A stretch of 64,000 nt of DNA, taken from positions 57,467 through 121,466 of the forward strand of contig NZ_BANX01000030.1 in the NCBI RefSeq assembly GCF_000334455.1, in the 5' to 3' direction. This document shows, one piece after another, positions 42,130 through 50,176 of the stretch. Both the position numbers and the translations under genes were made by a program. This DNA is from Gordonia soli NBRC 108243 (lineage in GTDB: Bacteria; Actinomycetota; Actinomycetes; Mycobacteriales; Mycobacteriaceae). The notes under the pieces were generated by a model. It searched no databases, had not been told where the DNA came from, and saw only the letters and a list, made by a program, of their open reading frames with translations. Numbering within the stretch: position 1 is the stretch's first letter; each line of letters starts with the position of its first letter.

Positions 42130-43212
42130 GTGTCCCCTGCCGTGCCCTCACCCGTGTCCCCCGCTGCGCTCATCCCGTCGGCCCCCGCTGCGCTCATCCC
42201 GTCGGCCCCCGCCGTGCTCGCATTGGCGGCCCCTGCCGGGCGTGAGGCCGCATGCTCGCGCAGGTCGTCGCGGCATCGCCGATCGGGTCGACTGCTCGGC
42301 CCGCTCGCCGCAGCCGTGGCGTGCGTGACCATGCTGTCGGCGTGCGGATCGGGTGACGACGACTCCTCCGCGGCGTCCAGCGGGAGCGACACCTCCGCCG
42401 GATGCGCCACCGACACCACCGCGGGCAAGCCGGGGGTCAACCTGCTGCCGATCCCGCCCGCCCAAGTGGTCGTGAGCGACAAGGGATCCGGCCCGGCGCA
42501 GGTCCTCGCCGCCGAACCCGACCGGCGCACACCACAGCGGGTCACCCTGGTCACCACCTCGTCCGTCGCCTCGGCCGGCGCCCGCGACGCCCAGACGGTC
42601 GAGCTGCCGCTGACCGCGCAGATGCACTGCACCGACAACACCGACCTGGAGATGACGCTGGGGCGGGCCACCTCGCCCGATGTCGTCCTCGACGACCAAC
42701 TCCGTCCGGTGGACGGGTCCGCGGCCGGTCTCGCGATCGGCCCGGGCTCCAGCCCCATCTCGTTGCGTCTGATCCCCGCTGCCGAGGCCGGCTCCGAAGC
42801 CCGATCGGCGATCGAACAGTCATTGGTCCAGTCGTTGCAGAAGTCGGTGGCGCTGCCCACCGAGCCCATCGCGCCCGGAGCGCGCTGGCAGATCCGTCGG
42901 ACCATCAGCTCGGCGGCGACCGTGGTCCAGACGATCGACGCGACCCTGCGATCGGTCGCCGACGGCCGGGCGCAGATCGACATCTCGGTCGACGAGGAAC
43001 CGGTGGACTCGGTGTTCTCCATCCCGGGCACCAACAAGACCCTGACCATCAGCCGCTATTCGATGTCGGGGACCGGGTCGGTCACCGTCGACCTCGCACG
43101 CGTGCTCCCGGTGGCCGGCGAACTCCGCATGGACGGGGCCCGCGAACTCGTCGGCGCCGACGCGAACCAGCCGCTGATCCAGCAGACCGGCTTCTCGATG
43201 ACCTGGCGGTGA
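42130..43212 (+). CDS. Uncharacterised lipoprotein
   Basis: About 360 residues if started at GTG 42130; the start is uncertain. A basic region ([12 protein letters not shown]) is followed by [20 protein letters not shown], a clear lipobox (C72 in this numbering), then an Asp/Ser-rich spacer and a soluble domain of about 270 residues with two related-looking halves ([20 protein letters not shown]... and [20 protein letters not shown]). The first ~35 residues come from an imperfect 24-base tandem DNA repeat (42147-42205), so the true start may lie beyond it. Function unknown. Divergent from lspA. Confidence 0.75.
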   Translation: MSPAVPSPVSPAALIPSAPAALIPSAPAVLALAAPAGREAACSRRSSRHRRSGRLLGPLAAAVACVTMLSACGSGDDDSSAASSGSDTSAGCATDTTAGKPGVNLLPIPPAQVVVSDKGSGPAQVLAAEPDRRTPQRVTLVTTSSVASAGARDAQTVELPLTAQMHCTDNTDLEMTLGRATSPDVVLDDQLRPVDGSAAGLAIGPGSSPISLRLIPAAEAGSEARSAIEQSLVQSLQKSVALPTEPIAPGARWQIRRTISSAATVVQTIDATLRSVADGRAQIDISVDEEPVDSVFSIPGTNKTLTISRYSMSGTGSVTVDLARVLPVAGELRMDGARELVGADANQPLIQQTGFSMTWR

Positions 43213-43348
43213 GGTCGGCCCCCGGGGCATCGGCAGCAGCAGGTCTCAGGTGCCGGCCCCGGTCGCACCGTCTCGATCGGCAACCAGGTACGACTTCGGG
43301 CCGCCACCCTGCGAGGGTGACGGCCCGAGAATCTGTGCGGCTGCTACG

Positions 43349-43894
43349 TCAGTTCGACGCGGGCGCCGGGCACATCGCGCTCTTCACACCGTTGGTGGTG
43401 ATGAGCGGGCACACGGTGTCCTTGGAGAGCTTCCACCGCCCCTGCGAGTAGGTGATGCCCGCCTCCAGGTTCGCCGGCGGGTTGTCGGGCAGCTTGACCT
43501 GCACCTTCACCTTGGCCTTGTTCGGGCCGGCCGGGATCACCGGCGGGATGATCTTGTAAGTCACGCCCGGGTTTTCCTTCTTCGCCGCGACCAGCTTGTC
43601 GAAGATCTCGGGGTCGGCACTCGACCCCTCCACCAGCTGGGTCTTCTGGCTGTTCGGCACATTCGGGTCCAGCGCCTTGTCGAGCATGTCGTTCAGCGCG
43701 GCGACACCCGGACGCTTCTTGGCGTCGGTCAGATCCGTATCGCTACCACCCGAAGCACCACCGGATGCGGATGCCGACGCGGCGGTCGTGGTGGGCAACG
43801 GCGGAGCGTCACCGCCGTCATCGCTGCCACACGCCGCCAACGACGTCACTGCTGCCGCGATCATCGCGGCCGTAACGATCTTCGGGTACTTCAC
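43349..43894 (-). CDS. MTB12-like secreted lipoprotein
   Basis: 181 residues from GTG 43894, preceded by GGGAG. Signal peptide KIVTAAMIAAAVTSLAACGS with lipobox C22, then a Ser/Ala/Gly-rich spacer and a compact alpha/beta domain of about 120 residues (LNDMLDKALDPNVPNSQKTQ, LVEGSSADPEIFDKLVAAKK, VKLPDNPPANLEAGITYSQG, RWKLSKDTVC). The pattern resembles the mycobacterial low-molecular-weight antigen MTB12 family. Two C-terminal cysteines could form a disulfide. Role unknown. Confidence 0.8.
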   Translation of the reverse strand: MKYPKIVTAAMIAAAVTSLAACGSDDGGDAPPLPTTTAASASASGGASGGSDTDLTDAKKRPGVAALNDMLDKALDPNVPNSQKTQLVEGSSADPEIFDKLVAAKKENPGVTYKIIPPVIPAGPNKAKVKVQVKLPDNPPANLEAGITYSQGRWKLSKDTVCPLITTNGVKSAMCPAPASN

Positions 43895-44126
43895 AGATCT
43901 CCCTCACTGTCGTTTGTCGAGCGCGGTTCTGCGCTGCGGACCAGGCATTTCGTCGGCCCGGCAGACTCCCCTGGGCGCCTGAGCACAACCCACTATGCCA
44001 AAAGGACGCACAACCGCCCAACCTCCTCAGCGAGTCCTCAGACTCAGCACAGAGTGCGCCGACCACGGTGAACCCTCATGGTCGAGCAGTTGCGATGCCC
44101 GCCGGCGCCGACGACGCTGGTTCACC

Positions 44127-45083
44127 ATGACGAGCACGAACATCGTGGTGATCTCCACCGGCGGGACCATCGCCGCCACGGCCACCGACGACGGAGCGGT
44201 CCCGAGTGTCGGTTCAGCACAGCTGGTCTCGGCCGCGACACGCGACTCGACACAGGATCGACACGTCCTCCGAACCGTCGACCTGTTCGCGGTGGACAGC
44301 TCCGCGCTGACCCCGGTCGATCAGCTGCGGATCGCACGTGCCGTCGCCGACGCCCTGTCGGATCCGACGGTAGCGGGAGTCGTGGTCACCCATGGCACCG
44401 ACACCATGGAGGAGTCGGCGGTTCTGGTCGACGTGCTCCACACCGATGTCCGACCGGTCGTCTTCACCGGGGCTCAGCGACCGGCGGATGCAGCCGAACC
44501 CGATGGCCCGGCCAACCTCGCCGACGCGGTGCGGGTCGCCGCCGACCCGGCGTCACGCGGGCGCGGCGTGCTGGTGACCATGGGCGGTCGGGTGCTCCCG
44601 GCGCGCGGTCTCTTCAAGAGCTCCACCACCGCACTGGAGGCGTTCGAGACCATCCATCCGACGCTGGGACGGCCGACACTGCCGTTTCCACCGGCCTCGG
44701 CGTCGCTGCCGCGGGTCGACCTGGTGGCCCTGTACCCCGGCATCGCCCCCGGGGTCATCGCCGCCGCCCTCGCCCAGAACACCGCGGGGGTGGTGGTGTC
44801 GGCCACCGGGTCGGGCAACACCCATCCCGACATCGCCGCCGAGATCTCCCGCGCGATCCGTGGTGGGACGCCGGTGATCGTGACCTCGCGCGTCCCACAC
44901 GGGGCAGTGGTACCGACCTACGGCGGCGGCGGCGGCGCAGTCGACCTGGTGCGGGCCGGCGCCATCGTGTCCGAATGGTTGCGCGCCCCGCAGGCGCGGA
45001 TCGTCCTCATGCTCCTGGTGGCCGCGGGTGGGGCCACCGCGGACATCGCCGACTTCTTCGCACGGACGGCCCCCGGGGACTGA
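44127..45083 (+). CDS. ansA: L-asparaginase (type II fold)
   Basis: 318 residues from ATG 44127; the open frame upstream has no family similarity. Catalytic threonines are visible in VISTGGTIA (around T11) and THGTDTMEES (T91-D92). The middle segment VFTGAQRPADAAEPDGPANL is conserved, and there is no signal peptide, suggesting a cytoplasmic enzyme. It hydrolyses asparagine to aspartate and ammonia. Convergent with the dinX-like gene, 25 bases away. Confidence 0.93.
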   Translation: MTSTNIVVISTGGTIAATATDDGAVPSVGSAQLVSAATRDSTQDRHVLRTVDLFAVDSSALTPVDQLRIARAVADALSDPTVAGVVVTHGTDTMEESAVLVDVLHTDVRPVVFTGAQRPADAAEPDGPANLADAVRVAADPASRGRGVLVTMGGRVLPARGLFKSSTTALEAFETIHPTLGRPTLPFPPASASLPRVDLVALYPGIAPGVIAAALAQNTAGVVVSATGSGNTHPDIAAEISRAIRGGTPVIVTSRVPHGAVVPTYGGGGGAVDLVRAGAIVSEWLRAPQARIVLMLLVAAGGATADIADFFARTAPGD

Positions 45084-45108
45084 CGTTCGACCGGCGTCGA
45101 TCGCGCGC

Positions 45109-46614
45109 CTATTCGGCGCCGACGTCCGGGTCAGCAGCGGCGACCACGACTCCCGATGTCGCGCCCCGGTCGTCCACCGCCGAGACGTCGGCCTGGTCAT
45201 CGGCCGCCGACAGGTCGGCGGGATCCCAATCGAGGCTGTCCAGCGGATCACCCACGCGCAGTTCAGGATCGGTCATCGCCACGGTGACCGCTCGGCCGGG
45301 CCCGGTGGTGCGCGTCTCGAACCGCACGGTGACGACACCATGGCCCGCACCCTGCACCCATCCGTGTCCGTGCTCGGGATGGCGGACGTCGACCCCGGTG
45401 CTCCATCCGGTGGTCGTACCGTCCCGCACGGGCTCGGACCCCGATGGCTCGTCGACCGCCCCGAGCGCGGCGTCGGCGGTGACCGGATCGGCCACCGCGG
45501 AGTCGGCCGGGACCGGGTCCGGATCCGGCTCCCCGAACAACGTGAACTGCTCGACCGTGCTCAACCCCGAGTAGCCGACCCCGACCAGCCGGATGGGTCC
45601 GACGCTCAGCGGATCGAGCGCGAGCCGCTGGGCAGCCGCGGTCAACACGTCGAGGTCCGTGGTCGCCGCAGGCAGTGTCGCCGAGCGCGTCAACACCGAC
45701 ATGTCTGCGCGCTTCATCTTGACCACGATGGTGCGCGCCCCTCGGCCATCGGCGAGCAGGCGGCGATGGGCATCCCCGGCAGAGCGTCCGATGGCCGGAC
45801 GCAGCCCCGACATGTCGATGATGTCCCGCGCGAAGGTCGTCTCCGCGCTGATCTGCTTCGCCGACGCCCGCTCTGCCACCGGCCGGTCGTCGACACCCTG
45901 GGCGAGCAGGTGCAACGAGGGGCCGATCGTCGAACCGAGCACGGATGCCACCTCGACGTCGGACATGGCGGCGAGATCACCGATCGTCTCGACGCCGAGT
46001 CGATGCAGCCGATCGCCGGAGACGGGACCGATCCCCCAGAGCTTGCGCACCGGCAACTCGTGGAGGAAGGTCAGTTCGCGGCTGGGCGGGATCGCCATCA
46101 CCCCATCGGGTTTCGCCAGACCGGAGGCGATCTTGGCGATCTGCTTGCCACTGCCGAGGCCCACCGATGCGGCGAGACCGGTCTCGGTCCGGATTCGTCG
46201 GCGGATGTGCTGGGCGAACTCGGTGACCGTGGCCAGATCGGCACCGGCGAGCTCGGCCGGCTCACCGAAGGCCTCGTCGAACGACAACATCTCGATCACC
46301 GGCACCGACTCCCGCACGACCTCGAAGATCCGCGCACTGACCACCCGATACAGACCGCCCCGCGGGGGCAGCACCACAGCACCCGCTCCCACGAGCCGTC
46401 GGGCCTGGTGCATCGGCATCGCCGATCGGGCACCGAAGACGCGGGCCTCATAACTCGCGCCCGCGACCACTCCGCGTCCGCCGGTACCACCGACCAACAC
46501 CGGGCGATCGCGCAGCGTGGGGCGGGTGAGTTGCTCCACCGACGCGAAGAACGCGTCCATGTCGAGATGCATCACCCACCGTGAGCTGCGCTCACGAGGG
46601 TCGGCGGATGTCAC
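45109..46614 (-). CDS. dinX: Y-family DNA polymerase IV (DinX type) with C-terminal extension
   Basis: 501 residues from GTG 46614. The palm has [18 protein letters not shown] and SFDEAFGE catalytic acidic residues; the thumb has the helix-hairpin-helix segment [24 protein letters not shown] after the little finger matches a beta-clamp-binding motif. The last ~110 residues contain an acidic linker and [20 protein letters not shown], a domain shared by mycobacterial DinX and absent from most DinB. Error-prone translesion polymerase. No SOS box was seen upstream. Confidence 0.93.
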   Translation of the reverse strand: MTSADPRERSSRWVMHLDMDAFFASVEQLTRPTLRDRPVLVGGTGGRGVVAGASYEARVFGARSAMPMHQARRLVGAGAVVLPPRGGLYRVVSARIFEVVRESVPVIEMLSFDEAFGEPAELAGADLATVTEFAQHIRRRIRTETGLAASVGLGSGKQIAKIASGLAKPDGVMAIPPSRELTFLHELPVRKLWGIGPVSGDRLHRLGVETIGDLAAMSDVEVASVLGSTIGPSLHLLAQGVDDRPVAERASAKQISAETTFARDIIDMSGLRPAIGRSAGDAHRRLLADGRGARTIVVKMKRADMSVLTRSATLPAATTDLDVLTAAAQRLALDPLSVGPIRLVGVGYSGLSTVEQFTLFGEPDPDPVPADSAVADPVTADAALGAVDEPSGSEPVRDGTTTGWSTGVDVRHPEHGHGWVQGAGHGVVTVRFETRTTGPGRAVTVAMTDPELRVGDPLDSLDWDPADLSAADDQADVSAVDDRGATSGVVVAAADPDVGAE

Positions 46615-46662
46615 ATCAGTGATGCTAAACCGCGCCGCCGACTCCTCCGGTCCACCGTCGTC

Positions 46663-47115
46663 TCAGGCCGCGTGGATCTCGAACACCGGGAGGTCGGCGA
46701 TGTGGCGGGCCAGTTCGTCATCGGTGGGGTCGACACCGAGTCCCTCGGGGAGCAGCCGACCGACCTCCCATCCCCACTTGTCCAGATAGGTGCGGATGAT
46801 CGGTGCTCGCTGATCGACGGCGATCTCGGCGAGGCGGACGGCACGGACCCGACGGCCCCGGCGTAGCTCGGCCGTCGGGACGGCGCGCGCATTGCGCGAC
46901 CACTGGGTGTTCCCCCGCGGAGAGACCAAGTACTCGTGGCCGTCGATCTGCAACGGATTCACCGGGATCCGCTGCGGGGTGCCGGACACCCGGCCGGTCA
47001 CCGTGAGGGTCTGCGCCCCGGCCAGGTTGACCCCACGGTCGGTGAGCCAGCGCACCGCCCGGTTGAATACGTTCTCCACGCCGTTGGCGGGTGCTCGGTA
47101 GTCGGTGGCGTTCAT
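46663..47115 (-). CDS. Deazaflavin (F420)-dependent nitroreductase-family protein
   Basis: 150 residues from ATG 47115, preceded by GGAGAGG. A split-barrel protein of the DDN/DUF385 family: NLAGAQTLTVTGRVSGTPQR, IDGHEYLVSPRGNTQWSRNA and the C-terminal FEIHAA strand. These use reduced cofactor F420 or other flavins to reduce quinones or nitro compounds. It is divergent from a TetR regulator, with two symmetric boxes between them, suggesting induction by a small molecule. The upstream frame to 47205 runs through the operators and was rejected. Confidence 0.85.
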   Translation of the reverse strand: MNATDYRAPANGVENVFNRAVRWLTDRGVNLAGAQTLTVTGRVSGTPQRIPVNPLQIDGHEYLVSPRGNTQWSRNARAVPTAELRRGRRVRAVRLAEIAVDQRAPIIRTYLDKWGWEVGRLLPEGLGVDPTDDELARHIADLPVFEIHAA

Positions 47116-47152
47116 GATGGGCCTCTCCTCCGCGGGGTTGTTGACGAGATAC

Positions 47153-47167
47153 GAGAGCACTGCTCTC
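47153..47167. promoter_or_regulatory. TetR operator box 1 (reductase side)
   Basis: GAGAGCA-C-TGCTCTC, a perfect 7-1-7 palindrome 38 bases upstream of the reductase start. A shorter copy with the same core (GAGCA-S-TGCTC) is present 51 bases further, in front of the tetR gene. Each would let the divergent TetR protein control one of the two promoters. Confidence 0.7.
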
Positions 47168-47205
47168 TCTTTATCGAGTGTGCGCCACGCGGCGCGCAAA
47201 AGCAA

Positions 47206-47216
47206 GAGCAGTGCTC
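47206..47216. promoter_or_regulatory. TetR operator box 2 (regulator side)
   Basis: GAGCA-G-TGCTC, a perfect 5-1-5 palindrome sharing its core with box 1. A TACGAT -10-like element lies at 47227-47232, six bases before the tetR ATG, so the box is placed just where a repressor would cover the -35 region of an apparently leaderless tetR transcript. Confidence 0.65.
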
Positions 47217-47238
47217 ACATTTCGCCTACGATGTCGCC

Positions 47239-47952
47239 ATGGCGACCGATGACGGACTCTCCCGTGCCGAACGCAGACGACGCACCGAAGCCGAGATCCT
47301 CGAGGTCGGACGCGCGCATCTGGCCAGCTACGGGGCCGCGGCGATCTCCCTGCGCGCGGTCGCCCGCGACCTCGGCATGGTGTCGTCGGCGATCTACCGA
47401 TACGTAGACAGTCGCGACGAGCTGCTGACACGCCTGCTGGTCGAGGGCTACGACGACCTGGCAGACGAGGTCACCACCGCCGTCGAGGCACTCGGAACCG
47501 TGATGTCCGACGACGTCCATCGCCGACGCGCACAGGAGGTTGCCCGGGCGGTGCGGCAGTGGGCGGTGGCCAATCCCGAGCGATTCGCACTGCTCTACGG
47601 CAGCCCTGTGCCCGGGTACCAGGCACCGCCGGAGCGGACCGTCGGGCCGGGCACTCGGGTCACCACGATGCTCCTCGCCGACCTCGACGCAGCGGCCAGG
47701 AGCGGCGCACTGCCGGCCCGCGAGACCCCGGTCTCCGACGTCACCACCCGCGACTTCGACGTACTGCGCGACGAGATCTGCCCCGCGCTGTCCGACGGGC
47801 AGCTCGCGCACGCCGTCCTGCTGTGGGCCGGGGTGATCGGTCTGATAGGCCAAGAGGTGTTCGGCGCCTACGGTCAGGACACCTTCCACGATCCGGCGGG
47901 GCTGTTCGACACCCAGCTGGGCATCCTGCTGGACTCGGTCTTTCGCGCGTGA
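47239..47952 (+). CDS. TetR-family transcriptional regulator
   Basis: 237 residues from ATG 47239. N-terminal TetR DNA-binding domain (SLRAVARDLGMVSSAIYRYV, DSRDELLTRLLVEGYDDLAD); the C-terminal half has a TetR_C-type helical domain. No ribosome site is seen; TACGAT six bases upstream suggests a leaderless mRNA starting at the ATG. It probably represses itself and the divergent F420-type reductase through the two GAGCA-S-TGCTC palindromes. Ligand unknown. Confidence 0.88.
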   Translation: MATDDGLSRAERRRRTEAEILEVGRAHLASYGAAAISLRAVARDLGMVSSAIYRYVDSRDELLTRLLVEGYDDLADEVTTAVEALGTVMSDDVHRRRAQEVARAVRQWAVANPERFALLYGSPVPGYQAPPERTVGPGTRVTTMLLADLDAAARSGALPARETPVSDVTTRDFDVLRDEICPALSDGQLAHAVLLWAGVIGLIGQEVFGAYGQDTFHDPAGLFDTQLGILLDSVFRA

Positions 47953-47973
47953 CGCATGTGACGCACGTGCTGG

Positions 47974-48870
47974 TCAGCGCCCGATCCGGCGCGGAGTGTC
48001 GATGCCGGCGAGCTTGTCGGGGTTGCGCATGACATAGATGGCGGCGATGCGGTCGCCGACGACGTCGGTGATCAGCACGCCTTCCACCCGGTCGTCCAGG
48101 TACAGCACCACGCCCGCCGAGCCGTTGAACATCCGCGGCTCCAGCCGGATCTCCCCCTGGGTCATCAGACGGACCATGCCGACGAACAGCTTGCCGACGT
48201 TCTGCGCACCACGCACCGGCCGTCGGGCCGCGCTCGCCTTGCCGTCGCTGTCGGCGGTGTACACGACGTCGGGGGCGAGCATCGTCATGAGTCCCTCGAG
48301 ATCGCCGGTCGCCGCAGCGGTCAGGAACTCGGTGGTGATGGTCGCCGCTCGGTCGGCATCGACCGGATCGAACCGGCGGCGTCGCGCGTGGACGTGTTCA
48401 CGTGCGCGGTGAGCGATCTGACGCACCGCCGCCGACGACTTCCCGACGATCGTGGCGATCTCGGAGTGCTCGAACCCGAACACCTCACGGAGCACGAAGA
48501 CCGCACGTTCGTCCGGGCCGAGTGTCTCGAGGACGAGCAACAATGCCGTGGAGACGGACTCGGCCAGTTCCGCGTCCCGGGCCGGATCGTCGGGCGCCAA
48601 GAGGATCGGTTCGGGAAGCCACGGCCCGACGTACTGCTCTCGTCGTCGGGCCGCGGCTCGCAGCGTGTTCAGCGACTGTCGGGTGACGACCGTCGCGAGA
48701 TACGCCCGCGGGTCATCCACACCGGCGAGATCGACGCCCGCCCACCGTAGATAGCTCTCCTGCAAGACGTCCTCCGCCTCGGACGCCGAGCCGAGGATCT
48801 CGTAGGCGACCGTGAAGAGCAGCGGACGGAGTTCGGTGAACTGGCGTGCGTGCGCCTCTCCGACCGTCAT
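47974..48870 (-). CDS. sigJ: ECF41-family sigma factor (SigJ-like)
   Basis: 298 residues. Sigma region 2 (LLFTVAYEILGSASEAEDVL, QESYLRW) and region 4 (LREVFGFEHSEIATIVGKSS, AAVRQIAHRAR) are followed by a SnoaL-like C-terminal domain of about 120 residues. The ECF41 hallmarks are present: WLPEP in the linker (84-88) and NPDKL near the end (283-287); the third motif, usually DGGGR, is changed to DGKAS. The fused SnoaL domain replaces an anti-sigma factor. The ATG overlaps the stop of the upstream oxidoreductase gene (ATGA), and such oxidoreductases are the usual ECF41 partner and target. Confidence 0.9.
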   Translation of the reverse strand: MTVGEAHARQFTELRPLLFTVAYEILGSASEAEDVLQESYLRWAGVDLAGVDDPRAYLATVVTRQSLNTLRAAARRREQYVGPWLPEPILLAPDDPARDAELAESVSTALLLVLETLGPDERAVFVLREVFGFEHSEIATIVGKSSAAVRQIAHRAREHVHARRRRFDPVDADRAATITTEFLTAAATGDLEGLMTMLAPDVVYTADSDGKASAARRPVRGAQNVGKLFVGMVRLMTQGEIRLEPRMFNGSAGVVLYLDDRVEGVLITDVVGDRIAAIYVMRNPDKLAGIDTPRRIGR

Positions 48871-50081
48871 CGACGCGCCGGCTCCACGACGTCGCCCAGT
48901 GCGGCGACGTCCCGCTTGCGTGGCAGTCCGCGATAGGAGCCCGGCTTACGCCCCTCCTTACGCAACGCCCCGACCGTGGCGCTGCAGACCGTCTCCTTGA
49001 GGCGTGCGCCCAGGCGGCCGGGCACAAACACCCGGATCGGGGTGTCGTCGAGTCGGGCGAACTGGACGATCCCGCGTCGGCGTCCCAAGCTCACACAGTG
49101 TCCGACGAACGCCGCATCGATCGGGGCCGCGGCCACCCCGTCCAGATGCGCGGCCACCACACCCGCGGCGTGCGCACCGAGTGGCATCGCGGCCTGACAG
49201 CTCATCCGCAGAGCGTGACCCGACGGCGACGCCGCGTCCCCCGCCCCGACAATCCGCGGGTCGTCGACGCTGGTGAGGGTCTCGTCGGCAAGCAGACGCC
49301 CGACCGCGTCGACCGCGAGTCCGCTGTCGGCGGCAAGAGTCGGCACCGTGAAACCCGCGGTCAGGACCGTGGTGTCCGATGCCAGCCGCATGCGCATCCC
49401 GTCCGTTCGCGAGGTCGTGATCACGGCATCGGCCTGCACCTCGACGACGTCGGTGTCGGCGACGACCTCTACGCCGAGCCGGGTCAGGGTTCCGACCACC
49501 GACTTCCGGCCGCCGAGGCTCAGGGCACCGCCTACCGGCCCGCTGCTGATCAATCGGACACGATGGCCTGCCTCCGCGAACTCGGCGGCCGCCTCGATAC
49601 CGGTGACCCCGCCACCGACGATGGTGATCATCCCGCCGGGCCGCGCGGCGAGTCGATCCCGCAACCGCTGCGCGTCCTCCCACTCGGCGAGCGGACAGGC
49701 GTGCTCTGCGGCGCCGGGCAGATCCGGCACGGCGCTGCGGCTGCCCACCGCGTAGATCACCTGGTCGAACGCGACCCGCTCGCCCGAGGCGAGTTCCACG
49801 ACACCCGCCGTCCGGTCGATGCGGATCGCGGAGTCGACGACCAGGCGAATCCGCGGGTTCAGCACCGACTCGTAGTCCACTTCGGCGCTGCCCGTGTCGG
49901 CGACCAACTGGTGCAACCGGATCCGCTCGACGAAGTGTGGTCGGGGGTTCACCACGGTCACATCGACGTCCTCACGCCCGCACAGCCGGTTGGCTGCCAG
50001 CGTGCCTGCATATCCACCGCCGATCACGACGACGGCATTGCGGTCGGTTCCGACTGCTGGACCGATCCTGGGTGTGCTCAT
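48867..50081 (-). CDS. NAD(P)/FAD-dependent oxidoreductase (NDH-2-like), ECF41 partner
   Basis: 404 residues from ATG 50081, with an excellent GGAGGAG. FAD-binding VVVIGGGYAGTLAANRL (17-33), a second dinucleotide site MITIVGGGVTGIEAAAEFA, and the C-terminal FAD motif IVGAGDAASPSG. It resembles type II NADH dehydrogenases and related flavoproteins, but lacks an obvious membrane anchor. The sigma-factor gene overlaps its end, and a TGTCACA-N16-TGTC promoter lies upstream, so it is probably the direct ECF41 target. Physiological substrate unknown. Confidence 0.85.
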   Translation of the reverse strand: MSTPRIGPAVGTDRNAVVVIGGGYAGTLAANRLCGREDVDVTVVNPRPHFVERIRLHQLVADTGSAEVDYESVLNPRIRLVVDSAIRIDRTAGVVELASGERVAFDQVIYAVGSRSAVPDLPGAAEHACPLAEWEDAQRLRDRLAARPGGMITIVGGGVTGIEAAAEFAEAGHRVRLISSGPVGGALSLGGRKSVVGTLTRLGVEVVADTDVVEVQADAVITTSRTDGMRMRLASDTTVLTAGFTVPTLAADSGLAVDAVGRLLADETLTSVDDPRIVGAGDAASPSGHALRMSCQAAMPLGAHAAGVVAAHLDGVAAAPIDAAFVGHCVSLGRRRGIVQFARLDDTPIRVFVPGRLGARLKETVCSATVGALRKEGRKPGSYRGLPRKRDVAALGDVVEPARR

Positions 50082-50094
50082 GGTCTCCTCCTTC

Positions 50095-50156
50095 GATCGT
50101 GGACACCATGAAGACACCGGGTGGCCCGCCGATGTGACACCGTGGTGTCCACGATC
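50095..50156 (-). promoter_or_regulatory. ECF41-type promoter flanked by a 14-bp inverted repeat
   Basis: On the minus strand TGTCACA (50139-50133) and TGTC (50116-50113) are separated by exactly 16 bases; ECF41 promoters are described with TGTCACA at -35 and CGTC-like -10. A perfect 14-bp inverted repeat, GATCGTGGACACCA (50095-50108) and TGGTGTCCACGATC (50143-50156), flanks this promoter on both sides. The upstream arm precedes the -35, so this is a DNA element rather than an mRNA hairpin. Confidence 0.65.
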
Positions 50157-50176
50157 ACATCCGGAGAAGCTGCGCG

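Noticed and set aside
43995..44126. N-terminal extension of ansA to 43995
   Set aside because: The added residues do not resemble asparaginases; the conserved start is ATG 44127.
46615..46662. SOS box in front of the dinX gene
   Set aside because: No CGAAC-N4-GTTCG-like sequence in the 48-base gap.
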